Shown here one piece after another: positions 18,119 through 26,455 of a stretch of DNA of 64,000 nt (positions are counted from its first letter, which is position 1; each line of letters opens with the position of its first letter). The stretch lies in NCBI GenBank assembly GCA_009692365.1, contig SHZJ01000013.1, positions 1 to 64,000 on the forward strand, given 5' to 3'. The stretch is from Gammaproteobacteria bacterium. GTDB taxonomy: Bacteria; Pseudomonadota; Gammaproteobacteria; Ga0077536. The translations under genes were made by a program, and so were the position numbers. The notes under the pieces are model-generated. The model searched no databases, was not told where the DNA came from, and saw only the letters and a program-made list of their open reading frames with translations.

Positions 18119-18811
18119 TCAGTAGGCGTCGGCATGGTCGATATTGAAGTGATACAGCTGGCGGGCTGAACCAAAGCGCTTGAAATCGGCGGCCTTGGCG
18201 CTAACGCCGGCCTGCTCTAGCAGCGTGTTGAGCGCGACTATCTGCGCTGCCGTCAGTTCTTTCTCGATGCAGTCTGCGCCCAGATCGGCGACCGTGCCGC
18301 GCACGTAGATTTCCGCTTCGTAGAGCGAGTCGCCCAGCGCAGCGCCCGCGTTGCCGCAGACCACGAGGCGGCCGCGCTGAGCCATAAAACCCGACATATG
18401 CCCCACCGAACCCTGCACCACGATGTCGACGCCCTTCATGGAAATACCGCAGCGGGCGGCGGCGTCACCCTCGATGACCACCAGCCCACCGCGCCCCGTG
18501 GCCGCCGCGGCCTGACTGGCGTTGCCTTTCACCCGCACCACGCCCGACATGATGTTCTCGGCCAGACCCGTCCCGGCATTGCCATGGATGGTGACCGTCG
18601 CGTGCTGGTTCATGCCCGCGCAGTAATAACCAACATGGCCCTCGATGTCGACGCTCAGGGGTGCCGCGATGCCGACCGCCAGCGCGTGGTCGCCCTGCGC
18701 GTTACGCACCCGAAAATGCGGCCCGGCCCGGTGGCCGTTGAAATCGTGCAGCGCCTGATTGAGTTCGCGCACCGTGCACTGCCCGAGATCAAAAATTTGC
18801 TCGGTGCTCAT
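18119..18811 (-). CDS. mgsB: N-methylglutamate synthase subunit B (GXGXG domain)
   Basis: A 230-aa protein homologous to the C-terminal GXGXG beta-helix domain of glutamate synthase (GltB domain 3). The right-handed helix repeats are visible as spaced glycines: GNAGTGLAENIMSG, VKGNASQAAAATGRGG, EGDAAARCGISMKG, QGSVGHMSGFMAQ and GNAGAALGDSLYEAEIYVRG. It acts as the structural subunit between the amidotransferase (MgsA) and FMN (MgsC) subunits. The start at 18811 (MSTEQIFDLG) is 10 bp after the mgsA stop, following GAG; an upstream GTG frame would overlap mgsA. Tight spacing supports one transcript. Confidence 0.9.
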   Translation of the reverse strand: MSTEQIFDLGQCTVRELNQALHDFNGHRAGPHFRVRNAQGDHALAVGIAAPLSVDIEGHVGYYCAGMNQHATVTIHGNAGTGLAENIMSGVVRVKGNASQAAAATGRGGLVVIEGDAAARCGISMKGVDIVVQGSVGHMSGFMAQRGRLVVCGNAGAALGDSLYEAEIYVRGTVADLGADCIEKELTAAQIVALNTLLEQAGVSAKAADFKRFGSARQLYHFNIDHADAY

Positions 18812-18821
18812 GGCGCGGCGC

Positions 18822-19742
18822 TCAGTTGAGGGGAGCGGCGCCAGCCGCCCCGCCCCACACATACACGGTCGCCGGTTCGGGCTCCCACAGGCGGGCTTGT
18901 TTGACCCCGGGCAGACGGGCCAGGGCGCGGTATTCGGAGGCCATCGCTACCCAATCGTCGGTTTCCGCCATCACCGCTGGCTTACACGCGATGGGGTCGC
19001 GCAGCACCGCAAAGCCATCGCTGGTGCCGATCGTAAACGTGTAGAAACCATCGAGGTCCACGAGCGCCTGGGTCAGTGCTTCGGACAGGGTGGCGCCGTG
19101 CTGCATTTGGACGTCCAAATATTTGGCCGCCACTTCGGAGTCGTTCTCGGTGCGAAAAACCGCCCCCGCTTTCTCGAGCTTGCGGCGCAGCCGGTTGTGA
19201 TTAGACAGCGAGCCGTTGTGCACCAGACACAGGTCGCTGCCGGTCGAAAAAGGATGAGAACCGGCGGTCGTGACGGCGCTTTCGGTGGCCATGCGGGTAT
19301 GCCCAATGGCGTGACTGCCCTGCATGCCGCGCAGACCAAAAGCCACGGCCACAGCCAGCGGCAAACCCACTTCCTTGTAGATCTCGATGTGCTGACCAAT
19401 GCTCACCACAGCGTAGGCCGGGGCCTGCTCCACGAGGTAGCGCCGCAGCGCGGCTTCGCTCACGGACAGGCGCAGCAGGCAGTGGGTGTGATGCACGCGC
19501 AGGGCCACGTCCACCGCAAATTGCGCGCCGAGCGCCGCGGCGACGAGGGCCCAGTCGAAGGCTGGGTCGGGGTGCTGTAACACCAACTTGAGTTGGCCGA
19601 CCGGCGCCGGATCCCGATACACCGCAAAGCCGGTGCTGTCGGGGCCGCGTTGGGTCATCTCCAGCAGCATGGGTTCAAACAGCGCGCCGAGTTGCGGCTC
19701 GAGCGCGCGGTTTTTCAAATACAGGCCAACAATGCCGCACAT
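18822..19742 (-). CDS. mgsA: N-methylglutamate synthase subunit A (class II glutamine amidotransferase)
   Basis: A 306-aa Ntn-type amidotransferase. It starts Met-Cys-Gly-Ile-Val, so Cys2 becomes the N-terminal nucleophile after Met removal. Further family signs are IGHTRMATES (Arg/His), LVHNGSLSNHNRLRR (Asn-Gly oxyanion) and ENDSEVAAKYL. In this pathway it opens gamma-glutamylmethylamide and channels methylamine, instead of ammonia, to the synthase subunit. The protein corresponds to the first domain of GltB, here as a separate subunit. The ATG follows CAAGGAGCACCGC, and gmaS ends 15 bp upstream. Confidence 0.9.
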   Translation of the reverse strand: MCGIVGLYLKNRALEPQLGALFEPMLLEMTQRGPDSTGFAVYRDPAPVGQLKLVLQHPDPAFDWALVAAALGAQFAVDVALRVHHTHCLLRLSVSEAALRRYLVEQAPAYAVVSIGQHIEIYKEVGLPLAVAVAFGLRGMQGSHAIGHTRMATESAVTTAGSHPFSTGSDLCLVHNGSLSNHNRLRRKLEKAGAVFRTENDSEVAAKYLDVQMQHGATLSEALTQALVDLDGFYTFTIGTSDGFAVLRDPIACKPAVMAETDDWVAMASEYRALARLPGVKQARLWEPEPATVYVWGGAAGAAPLN

Positions 19743-19757
19743 GCGGTGCTCCTTGAA

Positions 19758-21092
19758 TCAATAGAACTCGAGATACCGGTCAACCTCCCAGTCAGACACA
19801 TGGCGGGAGTATTCGATCCACTCCATGCGTTTGACCTTCAGGAATTCGCCGATGACGCCCGCCCCCAAACGTTCCGCAAACAGCGGGTCGGCGGCCAGCG
19901 CATCGAGCGCCTCGCCGAGATTTTGCGGTAGCACGGCGATCCCTCGCGCGGCTAACTCGGCGGGGCCGAGCGCATAGAGGTTGAGATTCTGGGCCGCACC
20001 GGGGTCGAGCTTACGCGCAATGCCATCCAGCCCAGCGGCCATCACGGCGGCGCTCGCCAGATAGGGATTGCAGCTGGAGTCGGGCAGGCGACATTCCAAG
20101 CGACCATAGGGGATGCGGATCATCGAGGTGCGGTTGTTATCGCCGTAGGTGATATACGCCGGTGCCCAAGTCGCCCCTGACAGTGATTCTCCGACCACCA
20201 GCCGCTTGTAAGAATTAACGCTCGGCGCGAGCAACGCCGTCAGCCCCCGCGCGTGGGCCAGCAGCCCGCCCAGAAAATGATAGGCGAGCGTCGAGAGGCC
20301 TAAGCCCTGTTGGTCTTTAGCGTCGTGGAAAAGATTAGTCCCCGCGGCGTCCGCCAGCGACAGATGCATGTGCATGCCGCTGCCCGCGCGCTTGCGAAAA
20401 GGCTTCGGCATGAAAGTACAAATCAGACCCATTTCGTTGGCGATCTCGCCCGCCGCCATGCGGAAAAAAACGTAGCGGTCCGCGGCGTTCAGCACCTCGC
20501 TGTAGGTGTAATTGATCTCGAACTGACCATTCGCGTCTTCGTGGTCGATTTGATAAACATCGAACCCCACCGCCTGCAGCGACTCGACCAGCCGCTCCAG
20601 CATTTCACGGCTGCGCGATAGGCCCTTGTAGTCGTAGCAGGGTTTATCCAGGGTGTCACCCGCATCGGCCGGCACCAGCGAGCCGTCGGTGCGGCGTTCT
20701 AGCAACATGAACTCCGGCTCGATGCCGACGTTCAGCGTCCAACCTTTGGCGCGCGCCGCCGCCACCTGCTGCTTGAGCACAAAACGGGTATCAAAGGGAT
20801 AGGGTTTGCCGAGCACTCGGCCGTCGCACACGATGCGCGCATAACCCGGCTGCCACGGCACCAGGCAAAGCGTGTCGAGATCGCCCACGGCGAGGAAATC
20901 CGGGCTGTGCGGCTCCATGCCCAGGCCCCACACGGCAAACCCCGCGAAGCCCGCACCGGCGTTCAGGATGTCTTCGAAGTGAGACACCGGAACGGACTTG
21001 GTTTTTGCCACCCCGTGGATATCCACGAACTGCGCCAGCACATAGCGCACCTGATTATCAGCGAGGAATTTCTTCGCCTGCTTGAGATTCAT
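19758..21092 (-). CDS. gmaS: Gamma-glutamylmethylamide synthetase (GlnA-like)
   Basis: A 444-aa glutamine synthetase homologue. ATP plus glutamate plus methylamine gives gamma-glutamylmethylamide. Core motifs are present: [12 protein letters not shown] (metal Glu), [38 protein letters not shown] and [24 protein letters not shown]. The C-terminus [16 protein letters not shown] is characteristic of GmaS as opposed to ordinary GlnA, and the tyrosine adenylylation segment of GlnA is absent. Position between mgdD and mgsA makes the assignment firm. AGAGGAG lies 8 bp before the ATG. This is the key first step of indirect methylamine oxidation. Confidence 0.94.
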   Translation of the reverse strand: MNLKQAKKFLADNQVRYVLAQFVDIHGVAKTKSVPVSHFEDILNAGAGFAGFAVWGLGMEPHSPDFLAVGDLDTLCLVPWQPGYARIVCDGRVLGKPYPFDTRFVLKQQVAAARAKGWTLNVGIEPEFMLLERRTDGSLVPADAGDTLDKPCYDYKGLSRSREMLERLVESLQAVGFDVYQIDHEDANGQFEINYTYSEVLNAADRYVFFRMAAGEIANEMGLICTFMPKPFRKRAGSGMHMHLSLADAAGTNLFHDAKDQQGLGLSTLAYHFLGGLLAHARGLTALLAPSVNSYKRLVVGESLSGATWAPAYITYGDNNRTSMIRIPYGRLECRLPDSSCNPYLASAAVMAAGLDGIARKLDPGAAQNLNLYALGPAELAARGIAVLPQNLGEALDALAADPLFAERLGAGVIGEFLKVKRMEWIEYSRHVSDWEVDRYLEFY

Positions 21093-21113
21093 GCGACACG
21101 CTCCTCTGACCGG

Positions 21114-21731
21114 TTAGGTTTGGGCCAAGTAGTCGTTATAACCGATCAAGCCACCGCGCTGGGACTCGACAAGGTCGAGCAGCACGCCGCCCAGCCACGG
21201 GGCCTCGGCCGGCGCGCACAATACCCGCCAACCGCGAGCGTCGCGCACGAGTGCGGCGTCTAGCCCGCAAATCTGGGTGGCAAACCAGCCACTGGCGCTA
21301 GGCGCGGTGGCATCGGCAGTGCAGATTTCCGCGATTAGCCCCGTGATGGCCGGCCCACCGAGGGCAAACTCGGCGTACTCCACCGGTAAGACCAAGACCG
21401 CGAGCGAGCGCTCGAACGCCGGCAGGCTCTGCGCGCTCGCGGCAGCCGCCGAAGCGAGGTACTGACCCGGCGCGATCTGCGCCACGCTAATATCTGCCGT
21501 CACCGTCACCCCGAGTAAGGGGGGCACCGCCAGACCCGCCGCGCGCAAGGCAACCGCCGCGCCCGGCCCGAGGACCAGCACGCGGGCAATGGGCGTGAGT
21601 TCAGCCAGCCAGTTCAGGGATGCGGCCGCGCCGGGCACGCTCAAGCCCGTGTGCATGCCGGCGATCTCGCCGAGCGTCGCGCCGCCAGCGGCGTAGCGGG
21701 CGAGCAGTGCGGCGGCGCGGTGGGTGCTCAT
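21114..21731 (-). CDS. mgdD: N-methylglutamate dehydrogenase subunit D (SoxG-like gamma subunit)
   Basis: A 205-aa protein in the position of the gamma subunit of heterotetrameric sarcosine oxidase. It is Ala/Leu-rich with weak conservation, as is usual for SoxG. Features include PALLGVTVTADISVAQIAPGQ near the middle and the LDLVESQRGGLIGYNDYLAQT tail. The family belongs to the aminomethyltransferase beta-barrel group and stabilises the complex. Its ATG overlaps the mgdC stop (ATGA at 21728-21731), indicating translational coupling. Function rests mainly on gene order. Confidence 0.85.
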   Translation of the reverse strand: MSTHRAAALLARYAAGGATLGEIAGMHTGLSVPGAAASLNWLAELTPIARVLVLGPGAAVALRAAGLAVPPLLGVTVTADISVAQIAPGQYLASAAAASAQSLPAFERSLAVLVLPVEYAEFALGGPAITGLIAEICTADATAPSASGWFATQICGLDAALVRDARGWRVLCAPAEAPWLGGVLLDLVESQRGGLIGYNDYLAQT

Positions 21732-24613
21732 GCCGGCAGCTCCAAAAGGCGCGCGCCGGTGGGGTCGTAAAAGGGGGGTTGGGCGCGGTGGGCACGGACT
21801 AATTGGCCGCCGCCGATGCGGATATCGAATTGGGTGGCGTGCACGCCCTCACCCTCCACCACGGCAAGTCCCACGGTGTAGCCGAGGATAGGGCTGAAAC
21901 CCACGCTGGTGACGCGCCCCACGATGCGGTGCGCGTCGACCATGAGATGGCATTCTTCGATGGGGGCCGCCGGATCGTGGTGCGGGGTGGTAAAACCTAT
22001 CAAACGGCGGGTCACTTGGTGTTGCAAATATTCGCAGGCGGTCCGCCCCATGAAGCGCGGCTTGTCCATTTTGACCAAGCCCGCCAGCGGCGTTTCAAAG
22101 GGATGCATGACCCCATCGGTGTCTAGCCCAACGATGGGATGGCCTTTTTCCAAGCGCAGCAAACGTTGGGTATCGACGCCGACAGGCCGGGCATCGAAGC
22201 GCGGCGCGGCCGCGCTGAGCGCCGCCCACAGCGGGGCTGCGTGCGAATAGGGAACATGCACCTCATAACCCCCTTCGCCCACGAAACCTACCCGCAGCAG
22301 GCGGGCCGGGCCGCCCAATACGCGACCTTCGCGCACTTCGGGGAAGGGAAATGCGGCCAAGGATAAATCGACCTCAGTCAGCGGTTGCAGCAGCTCACGG
22401 GCCAGCGGTCCGGCGACGTTGATGGCCGCCCAATGGCGGGTGAGGTCTACCACGCTCACGTTCAGACGACACAGGGCCGCGATTTGATTCATTTCGCGGC
22501 AGGTCGCCACGACATGCCCGGTACCGGCGGTGACGTAGTAGTGGTCGGGGCCTAGACGCGCCGCGATGCCGTCGTCGGAAATCATGCCGCGCTGGTCGAG
22601 CGCCATCACCACCCGGGTGACCCCCACCGGCGCGCGCGAAAGCCGGGAGGTGTAGACCAAATCCAGCAGCGCGCCGGCGTCAGGCCCAAAGACTTCCAGC
22701 TTGCCCAGCGTGGAGACATCGATAAAGCCGCAGCGTTCGCGCACCGCGTGGTATTCCTCCACGATCGCGTGCGCGACGCCGCGCGCCCGATAGTGGCGGG
22801 GTCGCCGCCACGCGCCGACTTCCACCCAAGTCGCCTCCAGCGCCGTGTGGGCGGCGATCAGGGGCGTCTCGCAGTGCGAGCGCCAACGCGGGCCACCCAA
22901 GATCCCCATGGGCACCGGGTGGTAGAAGGGTCGCGGGGTGGTTTGGCCCACCGCGCCGAGGGGTTTAGCGTGGTAGTGGGCGAGGAAACGCGCCGCATTG
23001 ACGTTCGAGTGTTTGCCCTGACTGGGGCCCATGCCGTTGGTGGAATAGCGCTTGAGCAACTCGACGCTGTCGAAACCCTCGCGGATGCTGGTTCGCAGGT
23101 CCTCGATTTGGATGTCCTCGTCGAAATCCACGAAATTTTTGCGCCCCGCATGCTCCACCAGCGGTAAGGGGTGGGAGCGGCGTTCACTTTCCAGCGGCGG
23201 GCGCGCCACCGCGCCGGGCGTGCCCGCCAGCCACGCCAAAGCCTCTTGCGCCGCCGCCACGCCATCGGCGATCCGGTCGTCTAGGGTATGCCGCGCGTTG
23301 ACCCGCCCCGCCGCAAACACGCCCGGCGGCAGCAGCGCTGGCCGCAGTTGCCCCACGACCTCATCAAATTCAAAACGGCCGCCGGCTTGGGCCAACAGCT
23401 GCGCCGCGGGCGCCCAACCCACGCTCATCAAAAGACCATCGCAAGCGATGCGCTCGCCCCCCGTCTCCCCCGCGCTACCGGCCGCGTTGATCGTGACCGC
23501 GGCCAGTTCGCCAGCCCGCGCATGGGCCGCCGCGACTTGGCTATCCGAAATCACGCGGATGCCGGCGGCGCGCGCGCGCTCTGCGAGGGGTCCGCGCGCA
23601 TCCGCGGCCTCTAAATCCACAATGGCCACGATATTGATGCCGTTGCCATGCAACGCGAGCGCCGCGCTATAGGCGTCCACATTACCCGCCAGCACCACGG
23701 CGTCGCGGCACGGCGCCACCCCATAACAGCCGACCAGGCGGCGCGCGGCGGACGCCAGCATCACCCCGGGCAAATCGTTGTTGTGAAAAACCGCCGGTTG
23801 CTCGATCGCGCCGGTGGCCACGATGACCGTGGTGGCGATGACGATGCTCATGCCGTCGGGTCGGATGACCGGCACGGTGCCATCGGCATAATAGCCGGCC
23901 GCAAACGCCCCGCGCAGTACGCTCAGATTCGGGTATTGGGCGAGCGCCGCTATTTTCTCGGCGCACCAGCGCGCGGGCTCGGCGTCCATCTGTGCGCCAC
24001 ACAGACTGCCCCCGAGGTGGGGATGTTCGTCGACCAGCACGACCTGTTTACCGGCCGCCGCCAGCGCCTGGGCGGCCGCCAGACCGGCCGCGCCCCCGCC
24101 GATGACCAGGCTCTCGCAGGTGCTGCGCCGGGTGACCCCGCGCGTGGTGGGGAAATTTTCGTTGATGCGGCCCAGCCCGCTCAGGCGGCGGATGAGGCGC
24201 TCCCACAGCGGAAAAAGTACGGCCGGCCGGTAGAAGGTCTTGTAGTAGAAGCCGGCCGGGAGGAACGCCGACAACGCTTCCAGCCAATTGCCGCGGTCGC
24301 GGTCTACCCCGCCCAGGGTGTTGACCGCGCGGTAGCGCTCGCCGGCCACCACGGGCTCCACGTCCCCCCGGATATTGATGCGGGTGGTGGTCTCCAGCAG
24401 CACATTGGCGTCGTGGTTAGCAAACGACAGCACCCCGCGCGGGCGGTGATATTTGAAGCTGCGCCCCAATATCCGCCGGCCGCCGGCCAGCAGCGCGCTG
24501 CTGATGGTGTCGCCGCCGTAGGCGCCGTAGCGCTGGCCTTCAAATTGGAATTCAAGTTCGCGCGAACGGTCGATCCATTCGCCCTCGCGGGGCGGCAGTC
24601 TACGGGCTGTCAT
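21728..24613 (-). CDS. mgdC: N-methylglutamate dehydrogenase subunit C (SoxA-like alpha subunit)
   Basis: A 961-aa protein with the architecture of sarcosine oxidase alpha. An N-terminal ferredoxin-like part (YGAYGGDTISSALLAGG; SFKYHRPRGV) precedes a two-dinucleotide disulfide-reductase fold at about 170-430 (VIGGGAAGLAAAQALAAAGKQVVLVDEH; IVATGAIEQPAVF; FAAGRVNA). Residues about 590-961 form a GcvT-like aminomethyltransferase domain that binds folate. It would pass electrons from N-methylglutamate oxidation and load the C1 unit on tetrahydrofolate. It overlaps mgdB by 14 bp and mgdD by 4 bp. Sarcosine oxidase is the alternative, rejected because gmaS and mgsABC are in the same operon. Confidence 0.92.
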   Translation of the reverse strand: MTARRLPPREGEWIDRSRELEFQFEGQRYGAYGGDTISSALLAGGRRILGRSFKYHRPRGVLSFANHDANVLLETTTRINIRGDVEPVVAGERYRAVNTLGGVDRDRGNWLEALSAFLPAGFYYKTFYRPAVLFPLWERLIRRLSGLGRINENFPTTRGVTRRSTCESLVIGGGAAGLAAAQALAAAGKQVVLVDEHPHLGGSLCGAQMDAEPARWCAEKIAALAQYPNLSVLRGAFAAGYYADGTVPVIRPDGMSIVIATTVIVATGAIEQPAVFHNNDLPGVMLASAARRLVGCYGVAPCRDAVVLAGNVDAYSAALALHGNGINIVAIVDLEAADARGPLAERARAAGIRVISDSQVAAAHARAGELAAVTINAAGSAGETGGERIACDGLLMSVGWAPAAQLLAQAGGRFEFDEVVGQLRPALLPPGVFAAGRVNARHTLDDRIADGVAAAQEALAWLAGTPGAVARPPLESERRSHPLPLVEHAGRKNFVDFDEDIQIEDLRTSIREGFDSVELLKRYSTNGMGPSQGKHSNVNAARFLAHYHAKPLGAVGQTTPRPFYHPVPMGILGGPRWRSHCETPLIAAHTALEATWVEVGAWRRPRHYRARGVAHAIVEEYHAVRERCGFIDVSTLGKLEVFGPDAGALLDLVYTSRLSRAPVGVTRVVMALDQRGMISDDGIAARLGPDHYYVTAGTGHVVATCREMNQIAALCRLNVSVVDLTRHWAAINVAGPLARELLQPLTEVDLSLAAFPFPEVREGRVLGGPARLLRVGFVGEGGYEVHVPYSHAAPLWAALSAAAPRFDARPVGVDTQRLLRLEKGHPIVGLDTDGVMHPFETPLAGLVKMDKPRFMGRTACEYLQHQVTRRLIGFTTPHHDPAAPIEECHLMVDAHRIVGRVTSVGFSPILGYTVGLAVVEGEGVHATQFDIRIGGGQLVRAHRAQPPFYDPTGARLLELPA

Positions 24614-24866
24614 GAGGATGCACCTGTGTGGCCAGTTCGACCGAGACCACGGTGTCGGTCCCCGTATGGCGTTCGAGGAGAAACCACAGCCGCGAGGGCT
24701 TGTGATACCACCACTCCCGCTTCACCCGGGCAGTGGCATCCCCAAAGTACAGCGCCTCACGCGCCGCGGCGGCGTCCTCCATGAGGAGGATGCCAATGGA
24801 GGACCCGCTGCAGACAAATTCCTGGCTCGGGCGGCGACCAATAACGGGGCAATCGAAGTGTTTCAT
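24600..24866 (-). CDS. mgdB: N-methylglutamate dehydrogenase subunit B (SoxD-like delta subunit)
   Basis: An 88-aa protein beginning MKHFDCPVIGRRPSQEF, the SoxD N-terminal signature. In sarcosine oxidase delta a zinc ion is held by CPxCG and a C-terminal His-x3-Cys. Here the second Cys is Ile (CPVIG) and the C-terminal part reads WWYHKPSRLWFLLER with no Cys, so zinc binding as in SoxD is unlikely. The EWWxHxPSxxWF pattern agrees with my recollection of the N-methylglutamate dehydrogenase delta subunit. A longer frame upstream (from 24995) lies inside mgdA. The start is 4 bp after the mgdA stop and the end overlaps mgdC. Confidence 0.88.
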   Translation of the reverse strand: MKHFDCPVIGRRPSQEFVCSGSSIGILLMEDAAAAREALYFGDATARVKREWWYHKPSRLWFLLERHTGTDTVVSVELATQVHPHDSP

Positions 24867-24870
24867 CGTC

Positions 24871-26112
24871 TCAATGTCCGACCGCCGCAGCACCCTTCTC
24901 GCCCAGCATGGCGAGCCGGTGGAAACGCTCCATGCCGAAGGACTCGATGAGCCGGTGGTTAGTATCGTGCGCGACGGTAAAGGCCATGGTCTCACCGCAC
25001 ACCGGGGTGGCCTTGAAACCCCACGTACCCCAGCCGGCGTCCAGATAAAACCCGCCGACTTCGGTCAGGCCCATCACCGGGGCAAAATCTGGGGTCATGT
25101 CGGCCATGCCGGCCCACTGCCGGACGATTTTTACCCCCGCTAAAAAGGGGAAAAGGTCCAGCATTTGGTCTGCTAGGGAGCTGACAAATTCCAGCGACGA
25201 GCGCGTGGAATGTAGTTCTGCGGGGTCTACCGCGGCACCCATGACCAGTTCCCCGCGGGCGGTCTGGCTCACGTACACATGTAGGGTGCCCGACACGATG
25301 ATGGTGTCCAGCCAGGCTTTCATGGGTTCGGTGACGCAGGCCTGCAGGGGGAGAATGTCCACCGGGCTTTTCAGGCCCACCATTTTCAGCACCGTGGGGG
25401 TGGAGCCGGCGACCGCCGAGACCACTTTGCCGGTTGCGATACGGCCGCGCGAGGTATTCACCGCCACCACCCGTCCACCGCTAGTCTCGATGCCGGTGAC
25501 CTCAGTGTTTTGAAAAATTTCGACCCCTAACTGCGAGGCTCGCCGAGCATAGCCCCACGCCACGGCGTCGTGGCGCACGATGGCGCCCGGCGCGTGGAAT
25601 AAAGCGCCCAGAATGGGGTGGTTGCCACCACAGGAAATATCAATTTGCGGGCAGGCCTTTTTGACCTCGTCCGCGCTCACCAGTTCGCTGTCGACCCCGT
25701 AATGCTGGTTGACCTCGGCGCGCCAGCGCATGGTCCGCAGGGTGGCCTCGGAATGGGCCAGCGTAAAATGCCCGCGGGTGGAGTAGAAAAGATTTAAATC
25801 CAGCGTCGTGGCGAGTTGCTGAAAAAGTTCCACGCTGCGCTGGTAGAACAGCACCCCCTCGGGGGTCAGATAGTTGGAGCGCACGATGGTGGTGTTGCGG
25901 CCGGTATTGCCGCCCCCCAGATACGCTTTCTCGATCACGGCGATGCGCCGAATACCATGCTCAGCGGCCAGATGATACGCGCAGGCCAGCCCATGCCCGC
26001 CGCCGCCGATGATCACCACATCGTAGGTATCACGCAGCGCATCGGGGGTATTAAAGAACCGCGGTTCAGCATGCTGGCGATTGAGCGCGTATTTGATCAG
26101 GCGTAGCGACAT
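24871..26112 (-). CDS. mgdA: N-methylglutamate dehydrogenase subunit A (SoxB-like beta subunit)
   Basis: A 413-aa FAD-dependent amine oxidase of the DadA/SoxB family, the catalytic subunit that oxidises N-methylglutamate. Seen: the FAD-binding VVIIGGGGHGLACAYHLA near residue 35, RNTTIVRSNYL, and VRHDAVAWGYARRA, which carries the His used for covalent FMN attachment in sarcosine oxidase beta. AGMADMTPDFAPVMG and the C-terminal GWGTWGFKATP(V/A) are typical of the family. The start at 26112 gives MSLRLIKYALNR, the usual N-terminus, and TATAAT lies 6 bp upstream; an upstream in-frame ATG at 26145 is less likely. First gene of the eight-gene methylamine operon. Confidence 0.92.
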   Translation of the reverse strand: MSLRLIKYALNRQHAEPRFFNTPDALRDTYDVVIIGGGGHGLACAYHLAAEHGIRRIAVIEKAYLGGGNTGRNTTIVRSNYLTPEGVLFYQRSVELFQQLATTLDLNLFYSTRGHFTLAHSEATLRTMRWRAEVNQHYGVDSELVSADEVKKACPQIDISCGGNHPILGALFHAPGAIVRHDAVAWGYARRASQLGVEIFQNTEVTGIETSGGRVVAVNTSRGRIATGKVVSAVAGSTPTVLKMVGLKSPVDILPLQACVTEPMKAWLDTIIVSGTLHVYVSQTARGELVMGAAVDPAELHSTRSSLEFVSSLADQMLDLFPFLAGVKIVRQWAGMADMTPDFAPVMGLTEVGGFYLDAGWGTWGFKATPVCGETMAFTVAHDTNHRLIESFGMERFHRLAMLGEKGAAAVGH

Positions 26113-26150
26113 GGTTGCATTATATGAAACAAAGTTGTGCGTCATGCAAC
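26113..26150 (-). promoter_or_regulatory. mgdA promoter with TATAAT and a GTTGCAT/ATGCAAC dyad
   Basis: On the minus strand a perfect TATAAT (26124-26119) ends 6 bp before the mgdA ATG, so the predicted start of transcription is the A of that ATG (leaderless). TTGCAT (26149-26144) could serve as -35 with a long 19-bp spacer. An inverted repeat, GTTGCAT at 26114-26120 and ATGCAAC at 26144-26150, brackets the promoter with centres 30 bp apart, about three helix turns, and could be an operator. No ribosome binding site is seen. Confidence 0.45.
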
Positions 26151-26159
26151 TACTTAGAG

Positions 26160-26376
26160 GTCACCCGGTGGCCTGTCCACCGGGTGCCCAGTCGCCGGCG
26201 GACTGCCGTGCAGGCGATGGCTTTAAAAGCCCTACTGCGCGCCCTCGCGCCGCCGCACGGCAGGTCCCCGCCGTTGGTTTGCGCCCGGGCTGTCGCCCGC
26301 GCGGAAATGCGTTGAGGAGCACTGGGGCAAATCCAGTGCCAGCGTGGTTTAACGCCGGCGGTGCGCCGGTTTTTTG
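26160..26376 (+). ncRNA. Candidate structured RNA between mgdA and a class I amidotransferase gene
   Basis: The 343-bp gap 26113-26455 has no convincing protein gene. On the plus strand it contains a chain of stems ending in an intrinsic terminator: CACCCGGTGG/CCACCGGGTG (26162-26171 with 26177-26186, loop CCTGT); CAGTC/GACTG (26189-26193 with 26201-26205); CTGCCGTGC/GCACGGCAG (26203-26211 with 26255-26263), which competes with the preceding stem; GCACTGG/CCAGTGC (26319-26325 with 26333-26339); then the terminator. No plus-strand gene lies upstream that would need this terminator. I recognise no known RNA family. Transcription is unproven. Confidence 0.4.
26355..26375 (+). terminator. Rho-independent terminator
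   Basis: Stem CCGGCG (26355-26360), loop GTG, CGCCGG (26364-26369), followed directly by six T (26370-26375). It works only on the plus strand; the minus-strand side has no T-run after the stem, so it does not terminate the amidotransferase gene. Confidence 0.75.
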
Positions 26377-26455
26377 CTGGCCCAGCACGCCGCCGCGCCG
26401 CCCGCCGCACCCCGCAGGGGCCCTGTTCGGGCGGCAGCGCACCGCGCGCGCGGGC

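Noticed and set aside
18119-26112. Sarcosine oxidase soxBDAG operon
   Set aside because: The four dehydrogenase genes look like soxBDAG, but gmaS and mgsABC are in the same transcript, the delta subunit lacks zinc ligands, and no glyA, folD or purU is present.
26160-26376. 6S RNA, tmRNA, RNase P RNA or SRP RNA
   Set aside because: None of the hallmark sequences of these RNAs could be matched on either strand; only an unknown structured RNA remains possible.
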